Source: DASTCC01 sp035711465
GTDB taxonomy: Bacteria > Acidobacteriota > Vicinamibacteria > Vicinamibacterales > SCN-69-37
Length of the DNA: 10,521 nucleotides
NCBI GenBank assembly: GCA_035711465.1
Contig: DASTCC010000057.1
Location: 1 to 10,521 of the forward strand
Direction of reading: 5' to 3'
This document shows, piece after piece, positions 1 to 6,422 of this stretch. The notes under the pieces are model-generated. The model was given only the letters and a program-made list of their open reading frames with translations. It was not told where the DNA came from and did no database searches. The translations under genes were made by a program, and so were the position numbers. Within the stretch, counting starts at the first letter, position 1. Each line of letters begins with the position of its first letter.

Positions 1-384
1 GTGATTCAGTACACGGCGAATCCGGCAGCTCTCATCGCCGAAGCGCACCGCGTGCTGCGGCCCGGCGGCACGGGCATTTTCATGGTCTACAACCGCGTCT
101 CGTGGCTCAACGCGCTGTCGAAGGTGATGAAGGTGCCGCTCGAACACGAGGACGCGCCGGTTCTGCGCCGCTACTCGATCGGCGAGTTCGGCAGCCTGCT
201 TCGCGGCTTCGCCTCGGTGGAGATTGTTCCAGAGCGCTTTCCGGTGAAGAGCCGTCTGCACAAAGGATGGAAGGGGACGCTCTTCAATCTCGGCTTCGTC
301 GGGACGTTCAACGCCCTGCCGCGCGCCTGGGTGCGGCGCTACGGATGGCACCTGCTCGCATTCTGTCGAAAGGCGGGCGCGTGA
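1..384 (+). CDS. SAM-dependent methyltransferase, C-terminal part (5' truncated by window edge)
   Basis: This reading frame is open from the first base and ends at TGA 382-384. It is probably the last 127 residues of a class I (Rossmann-fold) methyltransferase whose N-terminal SAM-binding part lies left of the window. The visible segment starts near the late part of the fold. The stretch AHRVLRPGGTGIFMVYN (about residues 15-31) matches the 'xxLrPGGxxxi' strand and turn that follows motif III in Methyltransf_11/UbiE-like enzymes. The rest is a basic and aromatic C-terminal region. The GTG at base 1 is unlikely to be the true start, because a methyltransferase cannot begin this late in the fold. 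The substrate cannot be told. The stop overlaps the GTG of the next gene (GTGA, 381-384), so the two are likely translationally coupled. Methyltransferase assignment is fairly secure; anything narrower is not. Confidence 0.75.
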   Translation: MIQYTANPAALIAEAHRVLRPGGTGIFMVYNRVSWLNALSKVMKVPLEHEDAPVLRRYSIGEFGSLLRGFASVEIVPERFPVKSRLHKGWKGTLFNLGFVGTFNALPRAWVRRYGWHLLAFCRKAGA

Positions 385-1211
385 TCGAGCGGACCGGGGT
401 GCCTTTCGTGAAGGCGCATGCCTACGGCAACGACTTCCTCCTGGTCCGCCGGGCCGCCGTCGACGCGTTCGCGGATCGCGCGGCGCTGGCGCGCGCCGTC
501 TGCGATCGGCACCGCGGTCTCGGCGCCGACGGGCTGATGATCGTCGAGCCGAATCAGGTCGGCGCCGACACCACGCTCCTCAACGCCGACGGCAGTCCGT
601 CGGAAGTCTCGGGCAACGGCGTGAGATGCGCGGCGGCCTGGCTCGCGTCCGAGCGCCGGACGGCCGCGGGCGAGACCATCGTCATCGGCACCGGCGCCGG
701 CGAGAAGCGACTGACGCTGCTGTCCGCCGAGGATCGCCGCTGGACCTTCCGCGCCGAAATGGGGCCGCCCGACCAGTTGCGCGAGGAGGTGCTCGACGTT
801 CACGGTGCCTCCGTGCGCGCCGTCGTGCTTCGCGTCGGCAATCCTCAGTGCGTGGTCCTCGGCGACGTCACCGAGGAGCGGCTGAGGACGATCGCCGCGG
901 CGCTGGCCGTCCATCCGTTCTTCCCCGAAGGCACGAACGTCGAGCTCGCCCGAGTCGCCGCACCCGACCGGGTCGAGATCCTGATCTGGGAACGTGGCGT
1001 GGGGCCGACCGATGCGTCGGGCACCGGCGCGTGCGCCGCAGCCGTCGCGGCCGCGGCGTATGGCGGCGCCGCGCGGCGCGTTCGCGTCGTGTCGCCGGGA
1101 GGCGCGCAGGAGGTCGAGTGGACCGATCGCGGCCTGCTCCTGACCGGCTGGGCGGAACTGCTGGCGGCGGTCGACTGGTGGCCGCCTTCGCGAACGGTGA
1201 CGACGAGATGA
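381..1211 (+). CDS. dapF: DapF-family (diaminopimelate epimerase-like) protein with Ser/Ser in place of the catalytic Cys pair
   Basis: 276 aa, the usual length of diaminopimelate epimerase, which interconverts LL- and meso-diaminopimelate for lysine and peptidoglycan. Family landmarks run in order: YGNDF (15-19), DRHRGLGADG (42-51), NADGS (69-73), SGNGVRC (77-83), GNPQC (153-157), WERG (203-206) and SGTGAC (213-218). The substrate-contacting Asn17, Asn69, Asn154, Glu204 and Arg205 are kept. The canonical enzyme uses one Cys in 'CGNG' and one in 'ACGTGA' as the two acid/base thiols. Here both are Ser (Ser77, codon TCG at 609; Ser213, codon TCG at 1017), and the GNPH histidine is Gln156. Cys83 and Cys218 are the conserved non-catalytic cysteines, not replacements. 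GTG at 381 is chosen as start: GAAAGG at 368-373 lies 7 nt upstream, and it overlaps the methyltransferase stop. The stop overlaps the next ATG. Fold assignment is firm; epimerase activity on diaminopimelate is doubtful. Confidence 0.85.
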   Translation: MIERTGVPFVKAHAYGNDFLLVRRAAVDAFADRAALARAVCDRHRGLGADGLMIVEPNQVGADTTLLNADGSPSEVSGNGVRCAAAWLASERRTAAGETIVIGTGAGEKRLTLLSAEDRRWTFRAEMGPPDQLREEVLDVHGASVRAVVLRVGNPQCVVLGDVTEERLRTIAAALAVHPFFPEGTNVELARVAAPDRVEILIWERGVGPTDASGTGACAAAVAAAAYGGAARRVRVVSPGGAQEVEWTDRGLLLTGWAELLAAVDWWPPSRTVTTR

Positions 1212-2734
1212 GAAAGCTTCACGAGGCGTCGGAGAGCGGCGAGGCCTATTCGCCCGCCGAAGAGCAGTTCAACCGCCGTCGCCGTACCTTCGGCATGGTC
1301 GCGGCGCCGCTGCTGTTCTTCGCGATCCTGCTCTGGCCGACGCCCACCTTGTCGCCGCAGGCGCATCGGCTGGCCGCGATCCTCGTGATGATGATCGTGC
1401 TGTGGATGACCGAGGCGCTGCCGCTCGCGATCACCGCGCTGCTCGGGCCCACGCTCGCCGTCGTCACCGGCGTCACCACCGCCCGCGCCGTGTTCGCGCC
1501 GTTTGCCGATCCGATCATCTTCCTCTTCATCGGCAGCTTCATCCTCGCCGAGGCGATGTTCGTCCACAAGCTCGATCGCCGGCTGGCGTTCACGGCGCTG
1601 TCCTCACGCTGGGTGGGGCACAGCGGCCTGCGGCTGATGGTGGTCTACGCGCTCGTCGGCTGCGTGATCTCGATGTGGATGAGCAACACCGCGACGACGG
1701 CGATGATGTTCCCGCTCGGACTCGCCGTGCTCGCCGAGCTCGGCCGCGGCCGCGCCAACGACCCCGACTTCCGCCGCTTCGCGCTGACGATGATGCTGAC
1801 GACGTCGTTCGCGGCGTCGATCGGCGGCATCGCTACCCCGGTCGGGACGCCCCCGAACCTCATCGGCCGGCGTTTCCTCAGCGAGCTGCCCGGCGTCGAC
1901 GTCTCCTTCGCCGGCTGGATGGCGCTCGGCCTGCCGATTGTGTTCCTGACGATGGCGTTCCTCGCGGTCTGGATGATCGTGCCGGCGGCGCGGCGCATCA
2001 CCCTCGGCGACGAAGCCCGGCGTGCCGTCACCGACGAGTGGAAGAAGCTCGGGCCGACGACGATCGGCGAGCGCAACGTCATCATCGCCTTCGCAGTGAC
2101 CGTCGCGCTCTGGGTCGGACCGGGCCTGCTGCAGCTGGGGCTCGGCTCGGATCACGACGTGGTACGCCGCGTCAACGTGGTGATGCCCGAGTCGGTCGCC
2201 GCGCTCATCGGCGCGCTGCTCCTCTTCGTGATGCCGATCAGCTGGCGCGCGCGCCAGTTCACGATCACGTGGGAGGAGGCCTCGCGCATCGACTGGGGCA
2301 TCATCCTGCTCTTCGGCGGCGGGATCGCCATGGGCCAGCTCGCCGAGACGACGGGGTTGTCGACGGCGCTCGGCAAGCTGATCGCGGCGCAGTTCCCAGG
2401 CGCTGGCGAGGTCGGATTGACCCTCGTGTTCACCGCGGTCGCGGTGGTGATGTCGGAAGCGGCGTCGAACACCGCGTCGGCCAATATCGTGGTGCCGACG
2501 GCGATTGCCGTGTCACGCGCGGCCGGCGTGTCGCCCTTGGAGCCGGCGCTCGGCGCGACGCTCGGCGCCAGTCTGGGATTCATGATGCCGATCTCGACGC
2601 CGCCGAACGCCATCGTCTACAGCAGCGGCTACATCCCGATTGGCGCGATGATGCGCCACGGCATCGTCCTCGACCTCATCGGCTACGTCATCATCGTCGC
2701 CGTCGTGCTGACTATGGGCGGGCTCCTGAAGTAG
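1208..2734 (+). CDS. SLC13/DASS family anion (dicarboxylate or sulfate type) symporter
   Basis: 508 aa inner-membrane protein of the divalent anion:sodium symporter family. A hydrophilic, Arg-rich N-terminus (1-28) precedes about 11 hydrophobic segments. Both inverted-repeat halves carry the family signature. The first half has SNTATTAMM (SNT at 159-161) and GTPPN (213-217). The second has SNTASAN (SNT at 420-422) and STPPN (463-467), followed by AIVYSSG. In characterised members such as VcINDY the SNT motifs line the substrate and Na+ sites. TEALPLAITALLGP (68-81) is a typical early-helix family motif. The sequence alone does not settle whether it moves C4-dicarboxylates, tricarboxylates or sulfate. 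ATG 1208 overlaps the preceding stop (ATGA), with GGTGA 7 nt upstream as a possible ribosome site. The coupling suggests a shared role with the DapF-like protein, which is an inference. Its 3' end overlaps the convergent ABC-F gene by 23 bp. Confidence 0.9.
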   Translation: MRKLHEASESGEAYSPAEEQFNRRRRTFGMVAAPLLFFAILLWPTPTLSPQAHRLAAILVMMIVLWMTEALPLAITALLGPTLAVVTGVTTARAVFAPFADPIIFLFIGSFILAEAMFVHKLDRRLAFTALSSRWVGHSGLRLMVVYALVGCVISMWMSNTATTAMMFPLGLAVLAELGRGRANDPDFRRFALTMMLTTSFAASIGGIATPVGTPPNLIGRRFLSELPGVDVSFAGWMALGLPIVFLTMAFLAVWMIVPAARRITLGDEARRAVTDEWKKLGPTTIGERNVIIAFAVTVALWVGPGLLQLGLGSDHDVVRRVNVVMPESVAALIGALLLFVMPISWRARQFTITWEEASRIDWGIILLFGGGIAMGQLAETTGLSTALGKLIAAQFPGAGEVGLTLVFTAVAVVMSEAASNTASANIVVPTAIAVSRAAGVSPLEPALGATLGASLGFMMPISTPPNAIVYSSGYIPIGAMMRHGIVLDLIGYVIIVAVVLTMGGLLK

Positions 2735-4331
2735 CGCCCTCGGCGGCGACGAACTCCTCCCACGGGCCCTTGAAGTCGGCGATCGCGCCGGCGTCGAAGC
2801 GCCAGACGTGCGTGCCGACCTCTTCCATCAGGTCCTGGTCGTGGGTGACGAGCAGGACCGTGCCCTCGAACTTCTGCAGCGCGACGTTCAGCGCGTTGAT
2901 CGATTCGAGGTCGAGGTGGTTGGTCGGCTCGTCGAAGACCAGCACGTTCGGCTTCTGCAGCATGATGCGGCAGAAGAGCAGCCGCGCGGTCTCGCCGCCG
3001 GAGAGCGCCTCGGTCGGCTTGTAGCCCTCCTCGCCGCTGAACAGCATCTGGCCGAGCAAGCCGTGGATGTCCTGGCGCGCCGCCGACGGATCGAACTGGT
3101 GCAGCCAGTCCACCGCGGTCATGCCCTTGGTGATCGCTCCGGTGTGATCCTGCGAAAAGTAGCCGACCGAGACCTCGTGCCCCCACCGGACCGTGCCGCT
3201 GTCGATGTCCCCGGGCGACGGCGTGAGGCCCGGCGCGTCGGCGAGCAGCGCTTTGAGCAGGGTCGTCTTGCCGGCGCCGTTGCGTCCGGAGAGCACGACC
3301 TTCTCGCCGCGGCCGACGATCGCGCTGAAGTTGCTGATCACCCGGTGATCGCCGTAGGCCTTCGCGACGCCCTTGCACTCGAGCACGGTCTTTCCTGAAG
3401 GCCGGTTCATCGCGAACTTGATGTAGGGACGCTGGATGTTCGAGCGCGCCAGCGTGCTGGTCTCGAGCCGCTCGACTTCCTTGCGCCGCGACTGGACCTG
3501 GCTCGACCGCGTGCCCGCCGAGAAGCGCGCGATGAAGTCGTTGAGCTGCGCGATCTTCTTCTCGCGCTGCGCGTAGTCGGCCTCGATGCGCGCGCGAATC
3601 TGCGTCTTCGCGAGCACCATCTCGTCGTAGCCGCCGGCGTAGGTGATGATCGTCTGATAGTCGATGTCCGCCGTGTGGGTGCACACCTCGTTCAGGAAGT
3701 GCCGGTCGTGCGAGATCACGATCAGCGTGCCGTCGTAGCGGATCAGGAACTCGCGCAGCCAGTGGATCGAGTCGAGGTCGAGGTGGTTCGTCGGCTCGTC
3801 GAGCAGCAGCGCCTCGGGACGGCCGAACAGCGCCTGCGCCAGCAGCACCCGGACCTTCTGGCCGCTCTGGAGCTCCGCCATCGTGCGCGCGTGGAGCTCT
3901 CCCGGAATGTCGAGCCCCTGCAGCAGCACGGCCGCGTCGCTTTCGGCGGAGTAGCCGTCTTCCTCGCCGACGATCCCCTCGAGCTCGCCGAGGCGCATGC
4001 CGTCCTCTTCGGTCAGCGTCGCCTTGGCGTAGAGCGCCTCGCGCGCCTGCAGCGTCTGCCACAGACGTTCGTTGCCCATGATCACGGTGTCGATGACCCG
4101 GCACGCGTCGAACGCGAACTGGTCCTGGCGGAGGACGCCGAGCTTGTCCGGCCGGACGACCGCCCCCTTCTGCGGCGGCATCTCGCCGGTCAGGAGCTTC
4201 ATGAACGTCGACTTGCCGGAGCCGTTGGGCCCCGTCAGTCCGTACCGGCGTCCCTTGGAGAACGTCGTGGTCACGTCCTCGAAGAGGACCTTGCCGCCGA
4301 AACGCATCGACACGTCGTGCACTGAAATCAT
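2712..4331 (-). CDS. ybiT: ABC-F family ATPase, YbiT type
   Basis: 539 aa soluble protein with two ABC ATPase domains and no membrane segments. ABC-F proteins bind the ribosome near the E site and modulate translation. Domain 1 has Walker A GPNGSGKS (34-41), a degenerate signature LQSGQ (155-159) and DEPTNHLD (178-185). A charged inter-domain linker at about 235-305 is where ABC-F proteins contact P-site tRNA. Domain 2 has Walker A GRNGAGKT (349-356), signature LSGGE (443-447) and DEPTNHLD (467-474). Both catalytic glutamates are present. The opening (MISVHDVSMRFGGKVLFED) and RQDQFAF near residue 70 resemble E. coli YbiT more than EttA or Uup. A short extra loop (about 364-376) follows the second Walker A helix. 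The start at 4331 is preferred over an in-frame ATG at 4352, because GGGTGA lies just upstream and a candidate promoter would start transcription at about 4349. Not in an operon with its neighbours. Confidence 0.92.
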   Translation of the reverse strand: MISVHDVSMRFGGKVLFEDVTTTFSKGRRYGLTGPNGSGKSTFMKLLTGEMPPQKGAVVRPDKLGVLRQDQFAFDACRVIDTVIMGNERLWQTLQAREALYAKATLTEEDGMRLGELEGIVGEEDGYSAESDAAVLLQGLDIPGELHARTMAELQSGQKVRVLLAQALFGRPEALLLDEPTNHLDLDSIHWLREFLIRYDGTLIVISHDRHFLNEVCTHTADIDYQTIITYAGGYDEMVLAKTQIRARIEADYAQREKKIAQLNDFIARFSAGTRSSQVQSRRKEVERLETSTLARSNIQRPYIKFAMNRPSGKTVLECKGVAKAYGDHRVISNFSAIVGRGEKVVLSGRNGAGKTTLLKALLADAPGLTPSPGDIDSGTVRWGHEVSVGYFSQDHTGAITKGMTAVDWLHQFDPSAARQDIHGLLGQMLFSGEEGYKPTEALSGGETARLLFCRIMLQKPNVLVFDEPTNHLDLESINALNVALQKFEGTVLLVTHDQDLMEEVGTHVWRFDAGAIADFKGPWEEFVAAEGATSGARP

Positions 4332-4355
4332 CAAATCACCCGTGGCAAACATTCC

Positions 4356-4364
4356 ATCTTAGCA
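4356..4364 (-). promoter_or_regulatory. Candidate extended -10 promoter element for the ABC-F gene
   Basis: On the minus strand this reads TGCTAAGAT: a TGn extension followed by TAAGAT, which matches TATAAT at 4 of 6 positions including the key TA and final T. No convincing -35 is visible at 16-18 bp. Transcription would begin near 4349, giving an approximately 18-nt leader that includes GGGTGA before ATG 4331. The element lies in the 94-bp divergent gap (4332-4425). I see no comparable promoter facing radC in that gap. Confidence 0.35.
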
Positions 4365-4425
4365 GGCCGGGCGCCGCGCGTCTCGGGCAGGGCCCGTCGG
4401 CGCCGGTTTTGCACGGCTCTGGCGC

Positions 4426-5094
4426 ATGAACGACGTCATCGCCGGCGACCGGCCGCGCGAGAAGCTGCGACGCCGCGGCGCCGCCGTGCTCGGCGACAAC
4501 GAGCTCCTGGCCACGCTCATCGGACACGGCTCGGCGCGCGCCAACGCGCTCGAGCTCGCCAACCGGTTGCTGATCCGGTCCGGCGGCCTTCACGGCTTGA
4601 CCCGGCTCTCGGTCGACGAGCTGGCGGGGACGCCGGGCATCGGCCCGGCGCAGGCCTCGCGCATCCAGGCCGCGATCGAACTGGGCCGTCGCACCCTGAC
4701 CCGCGCGACCGTCCTGCGGAAGCAGATCCTCAGCGCGAGGGACGCCGCGGCGGTGCTGCTGCCGGAGCATGGCGCGCACGCGATCGAGCGCTTCGGCGTG
4801 CTGCTGCTGGACTCGCGGCTGCGGGTGATTCGCGCGCAGGAAATCTCCACCGGCACGCTGGACGCGACGATGGCGCATCCGCGCGAGGTGTTCAGGCCGG
4901 CCATCGCCAGCGGGGCGGCGGCGGTGGTGTTGTTCCATAATCATCCTTCCGGGGATCCGACGCCGACGCAGGAGGATCTCGATCTGACGCGGCGGATGGC
5001 GACGGCCGGCGAGGTCCTCGGCATCGCGGTCCACGACCATCTGGTGCTGGCGGACGCGCGCTTCGTGTCGATCCGCGAGTTTCGAGGCATGTGA
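4426..5094 (+). CDS. radC: RadC family JAB/MPN-domain protein (UPF0758)
   Basis: 222 aa, normal for the RadC family. The N-terminal half carries RPREKL (9-14) and a helix-hairpin-helix-like segment LAGTPGIGPAQASRIQAA (66-83), a fold often used for non-specific DNA contact. The C-terminal half is a JAB1/MPN metalloprotease-like domain with the hallmark HNHPSGD (171-177) and Asp184, plus HPREVF with Glu154. This gives a complete JAMM-type Zn ligand and acid set; a family serine is Thr181 here. Despite its name, a direct role in DNA repair has been questioned, and the biochemical function remains unsettled. ATG 4426 is the only usable start, because the frame is closed at 4360-4362 and no other start codon lies between. 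No clear Shine-Dalgarno is present. The TGA stop is followed directly by the larC ATG with no spacer. Confidence 0.93.
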   Translation: MNDVIAGDRPREKLRRRGAAVLGDNELLATLIGHGSARANALELANRLLIRSGGLHGLTRLSVDELAGTPGIGPAQASRIQAAIELGRRTLTRATVLRKQILSARDAAAVLLPEHGAHAIERFGVLLLDSRLRVIRAQEISTGTLDATMAHPREVFRPAIASGAAAVVLFHNHPSGDPTPTQEDLDLTRRMATAGEVLGIAVHDHLVLADARFVSIREFRGM

Positions 5095-6387
5095 ATGGCG
5101 CAGGTGCTGTATCTCGACTGCTTCTCCGGCGCGGCTGGCGACATGCTGCTGGCGGCGCTCCTCGACGCCGGCCTGCCGGCCACGGCGCTGGAAGAGGCGC
5201 TGGGATCGCTCGGCGTCGAGCATGAGCTGCGCGTGTCGCGCGTCCTTCGCGCCGGACTCTCGGCGACGCATTTCTCCGTCGTCGAGCGATCGAGCTCGGC
5301 GCAGCGCCATCATGTGCCGTCGACCGACCCTGGGGCCGCTCAGGATCACCAGTCCACGTCTGGCGCCGGCCATCGTCACTATCACGGCGACGATCACGCG
5401 ACGCTCGACGACATCGCCGCGGCCATCCGCCGATCGTCTCTCGGCCCCGCCGCCCGAGACCGCGCCATCGCGCTCTTTCATCGCCTCGCCGAGGCCGAAG
5501 CGGCGATCCACGACGTGCCGATCGATCGCGTCCACCTCCATGAAGTCGGCGCGGTCGACTCGATCATCGACATCGTCGGCGCCGTCTTCGCCTTCGACTG
5601 GTTCGGCATCGACGATGTCGTCGCCTCGCCGCTGAACGTCGGCAGCGGCACCATCCGCATCGCTCACGGCGTGTTTCCCGTGCCGGCGCCGGCGACGATG
5701 CGGTTGTTGAAGGACGTGCCGATCTACAGCTCCGGCATCGAAGCCGAGCTGGTGACGCCGACGGGCGCGCTGCTGGTGTCCGGGTACGCCCGGGCCTTCG
5801 GCGCGATGCCCTCGATGACGCCGGACCGGATCGGCTACGGCGCCGGCACCCTGGATCTGGGCCCGTCACCGAACGTGCTGCGCGTCGTCATCGGCGAGCG
5901 CACGGCGCGGCGGCCGGAGACGCCTGCCGCGTCGGCCGACGTCATCAAGATCGAGTGCGAGATCGACGACATGAGCCCGCAGCTCTTCGGTCCGGTCCTC
6001 GACCGGCTGCTGGCGGTGGGCGCGCTCGATGCGTTCCTCGCGCCGATTCAGATGAAGAAGGGCAGACCGGGGACACTGCTCACGGTGCTGTCGCCGCCGG
6101 ATCGTCAAACGGCTCTCGTCGACGTCCTGTTCCGCGAGACCACGACGATCGGCGTTCGCTTCACGCCGGTGACGCGCGAGACGCTCGATCGCGAGTGGGT
6201 CGAGGTCGAGATCACCGGCGGCCGCGTGCGCATCAAGGTGGCCGGCCGGCATGGCGAGACGCTCAACGCCGCGCCCGAGTTCGACGACTGCCTGCGGGTG
6301 GCCGAGGCGACGGGCCGGCCCCTGAAGCTGGTGCAGGCCGAGGCCATGCGCGCCTGGGCGGAACGGGGCGCGACGCGCTTTCGGTAG
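5095..6387 (+). CDS. larC: LarC, nickel insertion enzyme of nickel-pincer cofactor synthesis
   Basis: 430 aa, a full-length DUF111/LarC protein. LarC inserts nickel, in a CTP-dependent reaction, into pyridinium-3,5-bisthiocarboxylic acid mononucleotide. This yields the nickel-pincer cofactor of lactate racemase (LarA) and related enzymes. The family opening LDCFSGAAGDM (7-17) is intact, as are VHLHEVGAVDSIIDIVG (146-162), LVTPTGALL (219-227) and NAAPEFDDC (391-399). A His-rich stretch (HRHYHGDDH, 93-101) sits in the usual variable loop and could handle metal. In Lactiplantibacillus plantarum the protein is made from two frames by ribosomal frameshifting; here it is one uninterrupted frame. 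GAGG at 5084-5087, 7 nt before ATG 5095, lies inside radC, so translation is probably coupled to it. No larA, larB or larE is in the window, so these must be elsewhere if the pathway is complete. Confidence 0.95.
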   Translation: MAQVLYLDCFSGAAGDMLLAALLDAGLPATALEEALGSLGVEHELRVSRVLRAGLSATHFSVVERSSSAQRHHVPSTDPGAAQDHQSTSGAGHRHYHGDDHATLDDIAAAIRRSSLGPAARDRAIALFHRLAEAEAAIHDVPIDRVHLHEVGAVDSIIDIVGAVFAFDWFGIDDVVASPLNVGSGTIRIAHGVFPVPAPATMRLLKDVPIYSSGIEAELVTPTGALLVSGYARAFGAMPSMTPDRIGYGAGTLDLGPSPNVLRVVIGERTARRPETPAASADVIKIECEIDDMSPQLFGPVLDRLLAVGALDAFLAPIQMKKGRPGTLLTVLSPPDRQTALVDVLFRETTTIGVRFTPVTRETLDREWVEVEITGGRVRIKVAGRHGETLNAAPEFDDCLRVAEATGRPLKLVQAEAMRAWAERGATRFR

Positions 6388-6413
6388 AATGGGGGTTTGC
6401 GGCGTTGCGCCGC
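6385..6413 (+). promoter_or_regulatory. metG leader: -10-like TAGAAT over the larC stop, followed by a small hairpin
   Basis: TAGAAT (6385-6390) matches TATAAT at 5 of 6 positions and shares its first three bases with the larC stop codon. No good -35 is seen 16-18 bp upstream. If used, transcription would start near 6397, leaving a leader of about 26 nt. That leader holds a perfect stem GCGGCG / CGCCGC (6399-6404 and 6408-6413) with a TTG loop, ending 9 nt before the metG ATG. There is no T-run, so it is not an intrinsic terminator. A G-run (6391-6395) is the only purine-rich stretch that could act as a ribosome site, and it lies on the far side of the hairpin. Confidence 0.35.
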
Positions 6414-6422
6414 CAGCCGACC

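Noticed and set aside
624..1037. Cys83 (GNGVRC) and Cys218 (GTGACA) taken as the catalytic pair of the DapF-like protein
   Set aside because: Alignment by motif places the catalytic thiols at the first position of CGNG and in ACGTGA, six and five residues earlier. Cys83 and Cys218 match secondary cysteines that canonical enzymes also carry alongside the catalytic ones.
1402..3024. Long + strand open frame of 540 codons
   Set aside because: It is out of frame with the SLC13 gene, Arg/Ala/His-rich with no domain, and runs antisense into the ABC-F gene: a GC-rich codon-position shadow.
4332..4352. ATG 4352 as start of the ABC-F gene
   Set aside because: Family N-terminus begins at MISVHDV (4331), which has the better ribosome site and lies downstream of the candidate transcription start.
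4336..5667. Long minus-strand open frame opposite radC and larC
   Set aside because: Composition is Arg/Asp/Gln-rich and low in hydrophobic patterning, with no recognisable motif; radC and larC on the other strand are intact.
5095..6387. Programmed frameshift in larC, as in L. plantarum
   Set aside because: The frame is continuous from ATG to TAG with all family motifs, so no shift is needed.
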